Of a stretch of DNA of 64,000 nucleotides, positions 27,474-35,824 are shown piece after piece (the stretch's first letter is position 1; each line of letters opens with the position of its first letter). Source of the stretch: Paenibacillus woosongensis (GTDB lineage: Bacteria > Bacillota > Bacilli > Paenibacillales > Paenibacillaceae); assembly GCF_030122845.1 (NCBI RefSeq), contig NZ_CP126084.1, positions 2,418,001 to 2,482,000 of the forward strand, in the 5' to 3' direction. Position numbers and translations under genes: made by a program. The notes under the pieces are model-generated. The model ran no database searches, was not told where the DNA came from, and saw only the letters and a program-made list of their open reading frames with translations.

Positions 27474-28481
27474 GTGTCGAATTTGGGCCAGCAATTGAAG
27501 GAAGCCCGCCTTGCCAGAGGCTTGTCACTGGATGATGTGCAGGATATGACAAAAATTCGCAAAAGATACTTAGAAGCCATCGAAGCGGGAGATTATAAGG
27601 TGTTGCCAGGGAGTTTTTATGTGCGGGCCTTTATAAAGACATACGCTGAAACGGTTGGAGTAAATGCGGATGAACTGCTGAACGAGCATCATCAGGACGT
27701 GCCTGCTCCTCAGGTGGAGCAGACGATGGAACCCGTGCTGCAGAAGCGCCGCAGCAGACAAACGTCCGAGCGCAATTCGAAATGGATGTCTACGGCGCTG
27801 ATGTGGTCTTTTGCTATTCTGATTTTGATCGTCATTTATATGTATTTTGCAGTCTGGGGCAAGAATCCGGCTACGGACAGGAACAATGAAACCGATCCGA
27901 CGAAATTGACCCAATCGGAGAATCCCTCGAAGCAAGGCGACAAAGGCCAGAACGGAGCTTCTAACGGGGATTCGCAGGGAGCTAATGATGCTAACCAGCC
28001 GGACGGCGGTAATGCCCCTGCCGGTACGGACGGAAACCAGACGGATACTGGCACGCCGGACGGTGCAGAGAACGGTAGCGGTTTGAATAGCGGCGCGGGT
28101 ACAGATTCGAGTGGAGACGTTGTGGTTCAGCCGGACGGCAAAAGCGGAAGCACGACGAATTTCAAAGTCATTAATCCTGGCGGGCGGCCGGTGCAGGTCG
28201 TGATCAATGCAACCGGCAAGAGCTGGGTCGAGGTGTACAAAGGCGGCAGAGATGGCGAGAAGCTGTATTTTGACAATACGTCGGATGGGGATGTGCTCAC
28301 TTATGAGTTAGGCCCTGAGGGGATGTATATCAAATCGGGAGCTTCTTCGTACACGAAAATAACCGTTGCAGGCCAGGTTGTGGAGGACGGCAAAAATACT
28401 TCCAAGATCCAGCTCAACATGGACACGACCGGTGACGGAGCGGGGGCCGGCCTAGACAGCACAGATACAGACACGGAATAA
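27474..28481 (+). CDS. rodZ: RodZ/YmfM cytoskeletal membrane protein
   Basis: RodZ links MreB filaments to the membrane and helps set cell shape. It has 335 residues: an N-terminal Cro-type helix-turn-helix (about 1-70, LGQQLKEARLARGLSLDDV), one membrane segment (about 105-125), a low-complexity Asn/Gly/Asp-rich extracytoplasmic linker (about 140-225) and a C-terminal DUF4115-type beta domain (about 230-320). I use the GTG at 27474, 7-8 nt after AGGAGGTG; a TTG at 27456 and ATG at 27468 are poorly placed. It follows the terminator at 27291 by 150 nt, so it needs a closer promoter or read-through. Confidence 0.88.
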   Translation: MSNLGQQLKEARLARGLSLDDVQDMTKIRKRYLEAIEAGDYKVLPGSFYVRAFIKTYAETVGVNADELLNEHHQDVPAPQVEQTMEPVLQKRRSRQTSERNSKWMSTALMWSFAILILIVIYMYFAVWGKNPATDRNNETDPTKLTQSENPSKQGDKGQNGASNGDSQGANDANQPDGGNAPAGTDGNQTDTGTPDGAENGSGLNSGAGTDSSGDVVVQPDGKSGSTTNFKVINPGGRPVQVVINATGKSWVEVYKGGRDGEKLYFDNTSDGDVLTYELGPEGMYIKSGASSYTKITVAGQVVEDGKNTSKIQLNMDTTGDGAGAGLDSTDTDTE

Positions 28482-28567
28482 CCGCACCATGCATCGGGCA
28501 GAATAGTCTTCTATGCCTGCTTTTCCAGCGTGCATTTGCAAGCTATTTTCATGTGAGGTGCATTGGC

Positions 28568-28735
28568 ATGGCTGGCTGGATCGTGCTGGGATTAGGCATT
28601 ATCGTTTCGCTTTTTGGCTATTATCTGATGCCGAGCGCATGGGGTTACGGTTTATTTGGCTTTGGAACCGCCCATATGCTGCTCGGCATTTTGGATATGT
28701 TCAGTGATCCTCATCGCCGGGTGAAATCCAAGTGA
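28568..28735 (+). CDS. Small hydrophobic protein, unknown
   Basis: A 55-residue protein, MAGWIVLGLGIIVSLFGYYL at the start, with two hydrophobic stretches (about 3-20 and 25-43) and a short basic C-terminus (HRRVKSK), so probably a small membrane hairpin. The ATG at 28568 is preceded by GAGGTG. It lies 86 nt after rodZ and may be co-expressed with it. I do not recognise a characterised family. Confidence 0.65.
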   Translation: MAGWIVLGLGIIVSLFGYYLMPSAWGYGLFGFGTAHMLLGILDMFSDPHRRVKSK

Positions 28736-28854
28736 GCCAAGAGGACAAATATATTCCCAAGCGTTCTTCGGGCTTTAATGTTCGAGGAGCGTTCTGGTGC
28801 GAAAACACATAAGGAAATGTGAGCAGCCAGCAGCTGATACAGCTATTTGCAAGG

Positions 28855-28884
28855 TTGGACTTTGCCCATGGGATTACATATAAT
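28855..28884 (+). promoter_or_regulatory. yajQ promoter (sigma-A type)
   Basis: TTGGAC (28855-28860), 18-nt spacer, TATAAT (28879-28884). It supports the yajQ start at 28922 and excludes a longer start at 28847. Confidence 0.7.
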
Positions 28885-28921
28885 TAATAGATATAAACAA
28901 ATTGGGAAAGGACGGAGAGTT

Positions 28922-29413
28922 ATGGCTTCTGAAAGTTCATTTGATATCGTCTCCAAAATGGACATGCAGGAACTTACGAATGCGATCGATCAGACGGAGC
29001 GGGAAATTGCAAACCGTTTCGACTTCAAAGGGAGCAAAAGCGAGCTTAAAGTCGAGAAGGATGAACTGGTAATCGTGTCAGACGACGAGTACAAGCTTGG
29101 AGCTGTCATCGATATTTTGCAGTCAAAAATGATCAAGAGAGGATTGCCGATCAAAAACCTGGATTACGGCAAGGTGGAGCCGGCTTCGCTTGGAACGGTT
29201 CGTCAGCGCATAAAGCTGAAGCAGGGTATCGATTCGGAGAACGCGAAGAAAATCAATGTCATGATCCGCGACTCCAAACTGAAGGTGAAGAGTCAAATCC
29301 AAGGCGACCAAATCCGTGTTACCGGCAAAAGCAAAGATGATTTGCAGCAGGTGATGCAAATGCTTCGCAAGGGCGATCTTTCGGTGGATTTGCAATTTAC
29401 CAACTTCAAATAG
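28922..29413 (+). CDS. YajQ-family nucleotide-binding protein
   Basis: A 163-residue YajQ/YitK-family protein with two ferredoxin-like (RNP-like) domains; Xanthomonas members bind cyclic di-GMP and others bind nucleic acid or nucleotides. The N-terminus [18 protein letters not shown] and the end [13 protein letters not shown] are diagnostic. The ATG at 28922 follows AAAGGACGGAG. It is a single-gene unit between its promoter and a hairpin. Its role in Firmicutes is poorly defined. Confidence 0.9.
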   Translation: MASESSFDIVSKMDMQELTNAIDQTEREIANRFDFKGSKSELKVEKDELVIVSDDEYKLGAVIDILQSKMIKRGLPIKNLDYGKVEPASLGTVRQRIKLKQGIDSENAKKINVMIRDSKLKVKSQIQGDQIRVTGKSKDDLQQVMQMLRKGDLSVDLQFTNFK

Positions 29414-29426
29414 TAACCAAAATGTC

Positions 29427-29466
29427 GGTCTTTTGCTGCGCGGGCTCGCGCGGTGAGAGACCTTTA
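29427..29466 (+). terminator. Weak terminator after yajQ
   Basis: GGTCTT/GAGACC outer stem with an inner GCGCG/CGCGC stem, followed by only TTT. Confidence 0.45.
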
Positions 29467-29473
29467 CACGTTT

Positions 29474-29503
29474 TTGACATCGTATGTTCGTAAAGCTTAT
29501 ACT
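29474..29503 (+). promoter_or_regulatory. rimO promoter (sigma-A type)
   Basis: TTGACA (29474-29479), 18-nt spacer, TATACT (29498-29503). It drives rimO-pgsA. Confidence 0.78.
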
Positions 29504-29552
29504 TGTAGGGAAAAATGGGTATATCGGTTAATTTCAATGGGGGATACTGCAT

Positions 29553-30881
29553 ATGACTGAAAAAGTGAAAATCGTAACGCTCGGTTGTGAGAAAAATTTG
29601 GTTGATTCGGAAATTATGTCAGGCCTGATTGATCAACGGGGCTACCGCCTCGTAGAGGACCGGGAAGAGGCCACGGTCATTATCGTAAATACGTGCGGGT
29701 TTATTGACGCTGCCAAGGAGGAATCCGTGAATACGATTCTGGATTTGGCGGATTTGAAGGAGACGGGGAAGCTGAAGGCGCTTATCGTGTCCGGCTGCTT
29801 GACACAGCGCTATAAGCAGGCCTTAATGGAGGAAATGCCGGAGATCGATGGTATCGTCGGAACCGGGGATTTTTATAATATCAATCAGATTGTTGATGAA
29901 GCGCTCAAGGGCAAAAAACCGGTTCAAGTCGGGAATCCGGTGTTTAATTATGAAGAGGTACTCCCTCGCAAAGTATCAACGGCCAAGTATACTACATACG
30001 TAAAAATTGCCGAGGGCTGCGATAACAACTGCACGTTCTGCAGCATTCCAATCATGCGGGGGAACTTCCGCAGCCGTTCGATCGAATCGATTATCGCCGA
30101 GGTTGAGCTAATGGCTTCGCAAGGGGTGAAGGAGATTAGCTTGATCGCCCAGGATTCCACCAATTACGGAACCGACCTCTATGGGGAATATAAGCTGGCC
30201 GAGCTGATGAATAGGGTTACGGAGGTTGAAGGCATTGAGTGGGTACGGCTTCATTATGCTTATCCAGGCTTCTTTACCGACGAGCTAATCGAAATGATTG
30301 CGACGAATCCTAAAATTTGCAAATACATCGATATGCCGCTGCAGCATAGCGAGGATGCGGTCCTCAAACGGATGCGCCGTCCGGGACGCAATCGCGACAT
30401 CCGCGAGCTGGTCGCAAAAATTCGTTCCCGTATTCAGAATGTTTCGCTGCGCACTTCCCTGATCGTTGGGTTTCCGGGCGAAACGGAGGAGGATTTTGAA
30501 AGATTATGCGATTTTGTACGGGAAATCAAATTTGACCGGCTGGGCGTATTTACTTATTCCAAAGAGGAGGATACTCCTGCCTCAAGGCTGCCGGATCAAG
30601 TGGAGGAAGAGGTTAAAGAGTGGCGCGCCAACACGCTGATGGAGATTCAGCGCGAGGTTTCTAACCAAAATGCCGGCAAATTCGTCGGACAGGTTCTGGA
30701 TGTGCTGGTTGAACGGTATGACGGCCGCAGTGACGTCTATATCGGGCGTTCACAGTATGATGCGCCGGAAATCGACGGGGAAGTATACGTTACGAATTGT
30801 CCTGTTGGCATTGGAGAAATCGCCAAGGTACGAATTACGCATGCTTATGAATACGACATGTCCGGGGAGGGTGTCCTTTGA
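29553..30881 (+). CDS. rimO: Ribosomal protein S12 methylthiotransferase RimO
   Basis: A radical SAM enzyme with two iron-sulfur clusters that adds a methylthio group to an aspartate of ribosomal protein S12. It has 442 residues: the UPF0004 domain with Cys in TLGCEKN, VNTCGF and SGCL, the radical SAM core with C156-x3-C160-x2-C163 (GCDNNCTFCS), and a C-terminal TRAM domain (about 375-440). The TLGCEKNLVDSE start separates RimO from MiaB, which is also in this window. It overlaps pgsA by 4 nt, a common pairing in Bacilli. Confidence 0.94.
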   Translation: MTEKVKIVTLGCEKNLVDSEIMSGLIDQRGYRLVEDREEATVIIVNTCGFIDAAKEESVNTILDLADLKETGKLKALIVSGCLTQRYKQALMEEMPEIDGIVGTGDFYNINQIVDEALKGKKPVQVGNPVFNYEEVLPRKVSTAKYTTYVKIAEGCDNNCTFCSIPIMRGNFRSRSIESIIAEVELMASQGVKEISLIAQDSTNYGTDLYGEYKLAELMNRVTEVEGIEWVRLHYAYPGFFTDELIEMIATNPKICKYIDMPLQHSEDAVLKRMRRPGRNRDIRELVAKIRSRIQNVSLRTSLIVGFPGETEEDFERLCDFVREIKFDRLGVFTYSKEEDTPASRLPDQVEEEVKEWRANTLMEIQREVSNQNAGKFVGQVLDVLVERYDGRSDVYIGRSQYDAPEIDGEVYVTNCPVGIGEIAKVRITHAYEYDMSGEGVL

Positions 30882-31465
30882 ACTTACCCAATCGCATAAC
30901 CATTGCCCGAATTTTTATGATCCCGGTCATGCTGGTCTTCTTGCTGGTTGACTTCGAGTGGTGGTCTTATGAACTGTCGCTTGGCGGTTATACGCTGCCG
31001 GTAAACCAGTTGATTGGGGCGATATTGTTTATTGTCGCTGCCAGTACGGACGGAATTGATGGATATATTGCCCGCAAGCATAATTTGGTGACTAATCTCG
31101 GCAAGCTGCTTGATCCTCTGGCAGATAAACTGCTGGTGGCCGCAGTGCTGGTAGCGCTGGTTGCGATGGGTGAAATCCAGGCCATCATTGCAATCGTCAT
31201 CATCAGCCGCGAGTTTGCCGTAACAGGATTGCGGGAAATCGCATTGCTGGAAGGTTCGGTTATCGCCGCCAGCAAGTGGGGGAAAGCGAAGACCATCGCT
31301 CAGGTAATTGCGATATCCGTTCTTCTCCTGAATAATTTTCCGTTTGAGTGGATCCGTTTTCCCTTTGATGAAATTGCGATTTGGGTTGCTACGCTGATTA
31401 CGATTTATTCGGGCATCGACTATTTTGTGAAGAACAAAAGTTTGCTTTCATTCTCTAAAAGCTGA
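30878..31465 (+). CDS. pgsA: CDP-diacylglycerol-glycerol-3-phosphate 3-phosphatidyltransferase
   Basis: PgsA makes phosphatidylglycerol phosphate, the committed step to phosphatidylglycerol and cardiolipin, at the membrane. It has 195 residues with about five membrane segments. The CDP-alcohol transferase motif DGxxAR-x8-G-x3-D-x3-D is visible as DGIDGYIARK...GKLLDPLADKL (about 67-90). It starts with TTG at 30878, overlapping the rimO stop; GGGGAGGGTG serves as ribosome site. Confidence 0.94.
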   Translation: MNLPNRITIARIFMIPVMLVFLLVDFEWWSYELSLGGYTLPVNQLIGAILFIVAASTDGIDGYIARKHNLVTNLGKLLDPLADKLLVAAVLVALVAMGEIQAIIAIVIISREFAVTGLREIALLEGSVIAASKWGKAKTIAQVIAISVLLLNNFPFEWIRFPFDEIAIWVATLITIYSGIDYFVKNKSLLSFSKS

Positions 31466-31588
31466 TTAGGGGACGGATTGTATAAATGAAACAACAATTT
31501 GCTATTCAGCCATAACTATTATTAGTGCTTGAAGTGAAGAGACTGGGAATGCCTTTATTTTGCTGGTGGAAGGAGACGTGAGAGAGAG

Positions 31589-32851
31589 ATGAGAGCAGAA
31601 ATCATCGCTGTAGGTACCGAGCTTTTGCTTGGGCAAATCGTGAACACAAATGCGCAATTTTTATCTCAGGAATTAGCGTCTCTTGGTATCGACGTGTATT
31701 TCCAAACGGTTGTCGGCGACAACATGGACCGTCTGCGTCAAGCGATTCAAACCGCCGAATCGAGGGCGGATGTGCTTATATTCTCAGGGGGCATCGGCCC
31801 TACACAGGACGATTTGACCAAGGAAGCGTTAGCTTCTGTGCTAGGCAGAGGTCTGCACTACGACAGGATGGCCATGGATAATATCGACCGGTTCTTTCAG
31901 GGGCGCAATATTCCGATGACCGAGAATAATCGGCGCCAGGCGCATGCGATTGACGGCTCCACGCCGCTGCCGAATGAGACAGGACTGGCCGTAGGGAACG
32001 CCATTGCGCATAACGGGAAGTTTTATGTCGTATTACCCGGTCCTCCGAAAGAATTGATGCCAATGTTCCGAAATCAGGCGGCCACATGGATATTGCAGCA
32101 TGTGCTGACCCATAAGCAGCCGATTTATTCAAAGATGCTGAAATTTGCCGGTATCGGCGAGTCGGCATTGGAGACCCGCGTTCTCGATCTAATCGAAAAG
32201 CAAAGCGATCCGACCGTAGCGCCTTACGCGAAGGAGAGCGAGGTTACACTGCGTATTACTACAAAGGCGAATTCAGAAAGCGAAGCGATGGCCAAGCTGG
32301 AAGTGATGGAGAAGGAAATCAGCTCGCGGCTTGGCGACCATCTATATGCAACAGAAGATGTGCCGATCGAGAAGACGATCGTGGACATGCTTACAGAGCT
32401 GAATCTGACCGTGAGCTGCGCTGAGAGCTGCACTGGCGGATTGCTCATGGAGACCATCACCTCCATTCCAGGCAGCGCTGCAGTCTTCCACGGCGGTATC
32501 GTATGCTATTCTAATGAGATGAAGGAGAAGCTGCTCAACGTTCCCCATGACATGCTGGAGGGAGAAAATGCTCCCGGCGCCGTCAGCGCCGAAACTGCAA
32601 AGGTGCTTGCCGAGCAGGTGCGCATGATTGTTGACACGGATTTTGGTCTGTCGATTACCGGTGTGGCCGGTCCGGGCTATTCGGAGCGCAAGCCGGTGGG
32701 ACTCGTATATATTGCCATCTCCCGCCGCGGACAAGATACTGCCGTTTTTGAGCTGAATCTTAAGGGGAATCGGGAGACGATCCGGATTCGTTCTGCCAAG
32801 ACGGTACTCTATCATCTGTGGAGACAGCTTAAGGAAACTGCTGGCCGCTGA
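31589..32851 (+). CDS. cinA: CinA, competence/damage-inducible protein
   Basis: A two-domain protein: N-terminal MoCF-like domain (about 1-170, COG1058) with SGGIGPTQDDLTKE (about 66-79), and C-terminal nicotinamide-nucleotide amidase domain (about 255-415, PncC-like) with ESCTGGLL and GVAGPGY motifs. Family members deamidate nicotinamide mononucleotide and hydrolyse ADP-ribose, repairing pyridine nucleotide waste. It has 420 residues. cinA upstream of recA is the conserved arrangement and in B. subtilis and streptococci the two are competence linked. No ComK box was recognised. Confidence 0.92.
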   Translation: MRAEIIAVGTELLLGQIVNTNAQFLSQELASLGIDVYFQTVVGDNMDRLRQAIQTAESRADVLIFSGGIGPTQDDLTKEALASVLGRGLHYDRMAMDNIDRFFQGRNIPMTENNRRQAHAIDGSTPLPNETGLAVGNAIAHNGKFYVVLPGPPKELMPMFRNQAATWILQHVLTHKQPIYSKMLKFAGIGESALETRVLDLIEKQSDPTVAPYAKESEVTLRITTKANSESEAMAKLEVMEKEISSRLGDHLYATEDVPIEKTIVDMLTELNLTVSCAESCTGGLLMETITSIPGSAAVFHGGIVCYSNEMKEKLLNVPHDMLEGENAPGAVSAETAKVLAEQVRMIVDTDFGLSITGVAGPGYSERKPVGLVYIAISRRGQDTAVFELNLKGNRETIRIRSAKTVLYHLWRQLKETAGR

Positions 32852-32918
32852 ATCGTGCATAGCTGTTCGCAATTGCATTTGCAAATGGAGTAAGCTTCGG
32901 GGTATAATGGAATTACGG

Positions 32919-32963
32919 AAGAACCGTAGCCTAACTGATTTGTTGCGCTGCGGTTCTTTTTTT
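32919..32963 (+). terminator. cinA terminator
   Basis: AAGAACCGTAGC, 16-nt loop, GCTGCGGTTCTT, then TTTTT. A promoter-like TTGCAA (32879-32884)-N18-TATAAT (32903-32908) lies directly before it. Confidence 0.85.
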
Positions 32964-33042
32964 GTTGAATTGCCCTGGCCATGGCTGGTTGATGTTGATT
33001 TTAAAAATGGGTACTTATCCCTTTATTATCATTCCAGAATAA

Positions 33043-33313
33043 GCGAATCCCGAAGGGAGAGCGCCGCTCAGCACGAAGTAGAAGGAAACGCACCCACACC
33101 AGCTCCCATCTCCAACATGCAGGAGCGCCAAACCAGGAGCGGACCCGAAGGGTGGCAAGCGGCTCATTCCAGCAAAGCCCGCCCGGGTGCTCAACCGCAT
33201 CTCCTTGAGCAGAGTGTTTCCAGGTAACCCGGGCGAACCCAAAGTAAGACGTACCCGAAGGGGGAAAAGCGATCCACGCGCCAAAAGTAAAGCGTATCCC
33301 CGCAGGGGCAGCG
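33043..33313 (+). repeat. Four-copy GCG-CCCGAAGGG-AGCG hairpin repeat array
   Basis: Four related 21-23-bp units, each a CCC(C)-gaa/gca-GGG(G) hairpin core with a GCG-type 5' flank and an AGCG 3' flank: 33043-33063, 33139-33161, 33249-33271, 33292-33313. Units are 75, 87 and 20 nt apart. The spacer sequences are not alike. There is no coding frame with a ribosome site. Part of the 678-nt cinA-recA gap. It looks like an intergenic repeat family; copies elsewhere cannot be checked here. Confidence 0.7.
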
Positions 33314-33354
33314 AGCAGGAGCGTCTCTGCAACTCCTACGTTAGTCCAATTTGC

Positions 33355-33419
33355 GGGAGTCCCGAGGGCTGCAAGCCCTGCGGGGGCCCTCCCTTACGGT
33401 AAGGGAGGGTTTGGGAGGG
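33355..33419 (+). repeat. Compound GC-rich hairpin with alternative pairings
   Basis: An inner stem AGGGCT-GCA-AGCCCT is enclosed by GGGAG/CTCCC. The 3' arm CCCTCCCTTA (33387-33396) can instead pair with TAAGGGAGGG (33400-33409), and a further GGGAGGG follows at 33413-33419. It lies just before the recA LexA box. Confidence 0.65.
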
Positions 33420-33427
33420 TTAAGACC

Positions 33428-33441
33428 CGAATATATGTTCG
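33428..33441 (+). promoter_or_regulatory. LexA (DinR) box of recA
   Basis: CGAATATATGTTCG, one mismatch from the Gram-positive LexA consensus CGAACnnnnGTTCG. It ends 9 nt before the recA -35 box. Confidence 0.85.
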
Positions 33442-33450
33442 AAAAAATGC

Positions 33451-33479
33451 TTGGCAAACGTTCCAAAACAAGGTACAAT
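33451..33479 (+). promoter_or_regulatory. recA promoter
   Basis: TTGGCA (33451-33456), 17-nt spacer, TACAAT (33474-33479), just downstream of the LexA box. Confidence 0.8.
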
Positions 33480-33529
33480 TATTAATGTAAAGTCCTACAT
33501 TTAATCAATTTGATAAGGATGTGAGCTGA

Positions 33530-34588
33530 TTGTCAGATCGTCGTGCAGCGCTGGATATGGCGCTTCGTCAAATAGAAAAGCAATTCGGTAAAGGTTCGAT
33601 TATGAAGCTGGGCGAATCCACTCATATGCAGGTGGAAATTGTTCCCAGCGGTTCGATTGCATTAGATATAGCTCTTGGCACAGGCGGGCTGCCGCGTGGC
33701 CGGATTATCGAAGTATACGGTCCTGAGTCCTCAGGTAAGACGACAGTGGCGCTTCATGCCATTGCCGAAGTTCAAAAAATCGGCGGACAAGCCGCATTCA
33801 TCGATGCGGAGCATGCGCTGGATCCATCTTATGCCAGCAAGCTTGGCGTAAATATCGACGAACTCCTTCTTTCCCAGCCGGATACCGGGGAGCAGGCGCT
33901 TGAAATTGCAGAGGCGCTCGTAAGAAGCGGCGCTGTCGACATTATCGTTATCGACTCCGTGGCGGCGCTTGTCCCGAAAGCGGAAATTGAAGGCGAAATG
34001 GGAGATTCCCATGTGGGCTTGCAGGCTCGATTGATGTCTCAAGCCCTCCGCAAGCTGTCAGGAGCGATCAGCAAGTCGAAGACGATTGCGATCTTTATCA
34101 ACCAATTGCGCGAGAAGGTCGGCGTGATGTTCGGAAATCCGGAGACAACCCCTGGCGGACGGGCTCTCAAGTTCTACTCCACCATTCGTCTTGACGTGCG
34201 CCGCATAGAGACGATCAAGATGGGAAATGACATGGTTGGTAACCGTACCCGGGTCAAGGTCGTCAAGAACAAGGTGGCTCCTCCGTTTAAGCAGGCGGAG
34301 ATCGATATTATGTATGGCGAGGGCATTTCAAGAGAGGGCAGCATTATCGATATCGGCGTAGAGCTTGATATTGTCGATAAAAGCGGAGCCTGGTATTCAT
34401 ATTCGGGCGAGCGCTTAGGCCAAGGCCGCGAAAACGCGAAGCAATTTTTGAAGGAGAATACCCAGATTGCTGATGCCATTGAATTGAAAATTCGCGAAGC
34501 CAGCCAGTTGTCGACGGTCGTGCCTTCGGCTTCCGCAAGCGAGCTCGAAGAAGAAGCGAAAGAAGAGCAGGCGCTTTTCGAAGAATAA
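33530..34588 (+). CDS. recA: Recombinase RecA
   Basis: The strand-exchange ATPase of homologous recombination and co-protease for LexA cleavage. It has 352 residues. Walker A is GPESSGKT (64-71), Walker B contains [12 protein letters not shown] (about 138-150), and the L2/Q-loop segment [22 protein letters not shown] is present. The C-terminal tail is acidic ([20 protein letters not shown]). It starts with TTG at 33530 after AAGGATGTG. SOS control is shown by the LexA box. A strong terminator follows. Confidence 0.98.
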   Translation: MSDRRAALDMALRQIEKQFGKGSIMKLGESTHMQVEIVPSGSIALDIALGTGGLPRGRIIEVYGPESSGKTTVALHAIAEVQKIGGQAAFIDAEHALDPSYASKLGVNIDELLLSQPDTGEQALEIAEALVRSGAVDIIVIDSVAALVPKAEIEGEMGDSHVGLQARLMSQALRKLSGAISKSKTIAIFINQLREKVGVMFGNPETTPGGRALKFYSTIRLDVRRIETIKMGNDMVGNRTRVKVVKNKVAPPFKQAEIDIMYGEGISREGSIIDIGVELDIVDKSGAWYSYSGERLGQGRENAKQFLKENTQIADAIELKIREASQLSTVVPSASASELEEEAKEEQALFEE

Positions 34589-34604
34589 TAACTTAGCAAT
34601 ATTT

Positions 34605-34650
34605 AGGCGCTCTGTATTCTGGCGAAGCCAGGACAGAGCGCTTTTATTTT
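34605..34650 (+). terminator. recA terminator
   Basis: GCGCTCTG/CAGAGCGC outer stem, CTGGC/GCCAG inner stem with GAA loop, then TTTTATTTT. Confidence 0.9.
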
Positions 34651-34664
34651 GGAAGTGACCACCG

Positions 34665-34673
34665 TGATATAAT
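34665..34673 (+). promoter_or_regulatory. Extended -10 promoter of recX
   Basis: TG (34665-34666), A, TATAAT (34668-34673). The recX start lies 43 nt downstream. Confidence 0.55.
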
Positions 34674-34716
34674 ATGCAAGCAAGCATTAGCATAATGCGG
34701 CAGGGGGGGCGGCTCG

Positions 34717-35544
34717 ATGAATGGAAAATACCGCAATCGCGGGATACAGCCAGCTTCAGGGAAGGGCGGAAGGCGGTTACAGGAACCGCAGGGAATAGTT
34801 GATATTTCTGAAGAGCGTTTTTGGGGGAATACTACAGAGGAATCCCTCGCCGTAAAGTCAAGCTTTGATGATTTTCCGGATGAGGGTGAACTGGAAATTA
34901 CTATGGTGGAAGCCCTAAAGCGGCCGAAGTTCCGTTACCGGATCCATTTTGGTTCCTATTCGGTCGAAATTCATGAAGATGTGATGATTAAATATCGGAT
35001 GATCAAAGGCGCGGTTTTTGCCAAGTCGGATCTGGAAGAAATTATCGCAGCGGATGAACGGCAGAGAAGCTACGGGGACGCGCTTGTATATTTGAGCCGA
35101 AAGCCGCGTACTGCCTACGAAATAGCACTCCGCCTCGGAGAAAAGGGATGGAGCGAAGAGATGGTAAGCGACGTTCTTTACCGTCTTAAGCAGGAGCGGC
35201 TTATTGATGATGCCGCATACGCCCAGGAATGGGCCAAGCAGCGTGTTGGAAGCAGAGGCAAGGGAAAACTATGGGTTCGCCACGAACTTCGTCAGAAGGG
35301 CATTGCCAAGCCTTTGATTGAGGAGGCGCTTGGTGAAGTCAGTGAAGAGGATGAATATAATAGCGCTCTACAGCTTGGGGCGAAGAAATGGAGATCCACC
35401 ACAGGCGAATTCATGGACAGAAAGCGAAAGACGGGCGCTTTTCTTATGCGCAGAGGCTACTCAGGAGGGCTTGTTTCCAAAGTCATCCGCGAGTTGGCTC
35501 AGCAGGACGGCCAAGAAAATACGGAGGAATGGGAAGAGGAATAG
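34717..35544 (+). CDS. recX: Regulatory protein RecX
   Basis: RecX binds RecA filaments and limits their activity. It has 275 residues: the three-helix-repeat RecX core (about 110-260, with YLSRKPRTAYEIALRL and LIDDAAYAQEW) preceded by an N-terminal extension of about 60 residues that is low in conservation and a beta-rich segment (62-95). Long RecX forms are common in Bacilli. The ATG at 34717 follows GGGGGGCGG and sits after the promoter; a shorter start at M62 is possible. It follows recA but has its own promoter. Confidence 0.87.
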   Translation: MNGKYRNRGIQPASGKGGRRLQEPQGIVDISEERFWGNTTEESLAVKSSFDDFPDEGELEITMVEALKRPKFRYRIHFGSYSVEIHEDVMIKYRMIKGAVFAKSDLEEIIAADERQRSYGDALVYLSRKPRTAYEIALRLGEKGWSEEMVSDVLYRLKQERLIDDAAYAQEWAKQRVGSRGKGKLWVRHELRQKGIAKPLIEEALGEVSEEDEYNSALQLGAKKWRSTTGEFMDRKRKTGAFLMRRGYSGGLVSKVIRELAQQDGQENTEEWEEE

Positions 35545-35572
35545 GCCTGCGGCAGGAGCGGCTGTCATTTGC

Positions 35573-35602
35573 TTGACAATATCTTTCGTCAAATAATAAA
35601 AT
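35573..35602 (+). promoter_or_regulatory. rny promoter
   Basis: TTGACA (35573-35578), 18-nt spacer, TAAAAT (35597-35602). It gives a leader of about 215 nt holding two dyads. Confidence 0.6.
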
Positions 35603-35612
35603 GTCTATATGC

Positions 35613-35649
35613 ACAGAGTCCTTTTTTCCTTCCAAAATTATGACTCTGT
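35613..35649 (+). promoter_or_regulatory. Dyad in the rny leader
   Basis: ACAGAGTC (35613-35620) and GACTCTGT (35642-35649), 8 bp with a 21-nt loop that starts with a T run. A second small hairpin CCAAGG-AATG-CCTTGG (35785-35800) lies just before the rny ribosome site. Function unknown. Confidence 0.45.
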
Positions 35650-35824
35650 ACACATTCTATTCGCCAATCATGAAGGGTTACATTTTAGCTCATGAATTAA
35701 AGTGAGCGGCCTACCTGAATCGGCCTGTATTCGATTCTTAGAAATGATGATGAATTGAGGAAGTTAACTACAACTGCAAGTATCCCAAGGAATGCCTTGG
35801 AGGAATCAACGGGGAGGTGAACAG

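Noticed and set aside
33043..33313. CRISPR-like array
   Set aside because: Repeats are imperfect, spacing is 20-87 nt, and no cas gene is near.
32907..33402. Several overlapping short frames in the cinA-recA gap
   Set aside because: They run through terminator and hairpin repeats, contain Arg/Pro/Ser-rich repetitive sequence and lack ribosome sites.
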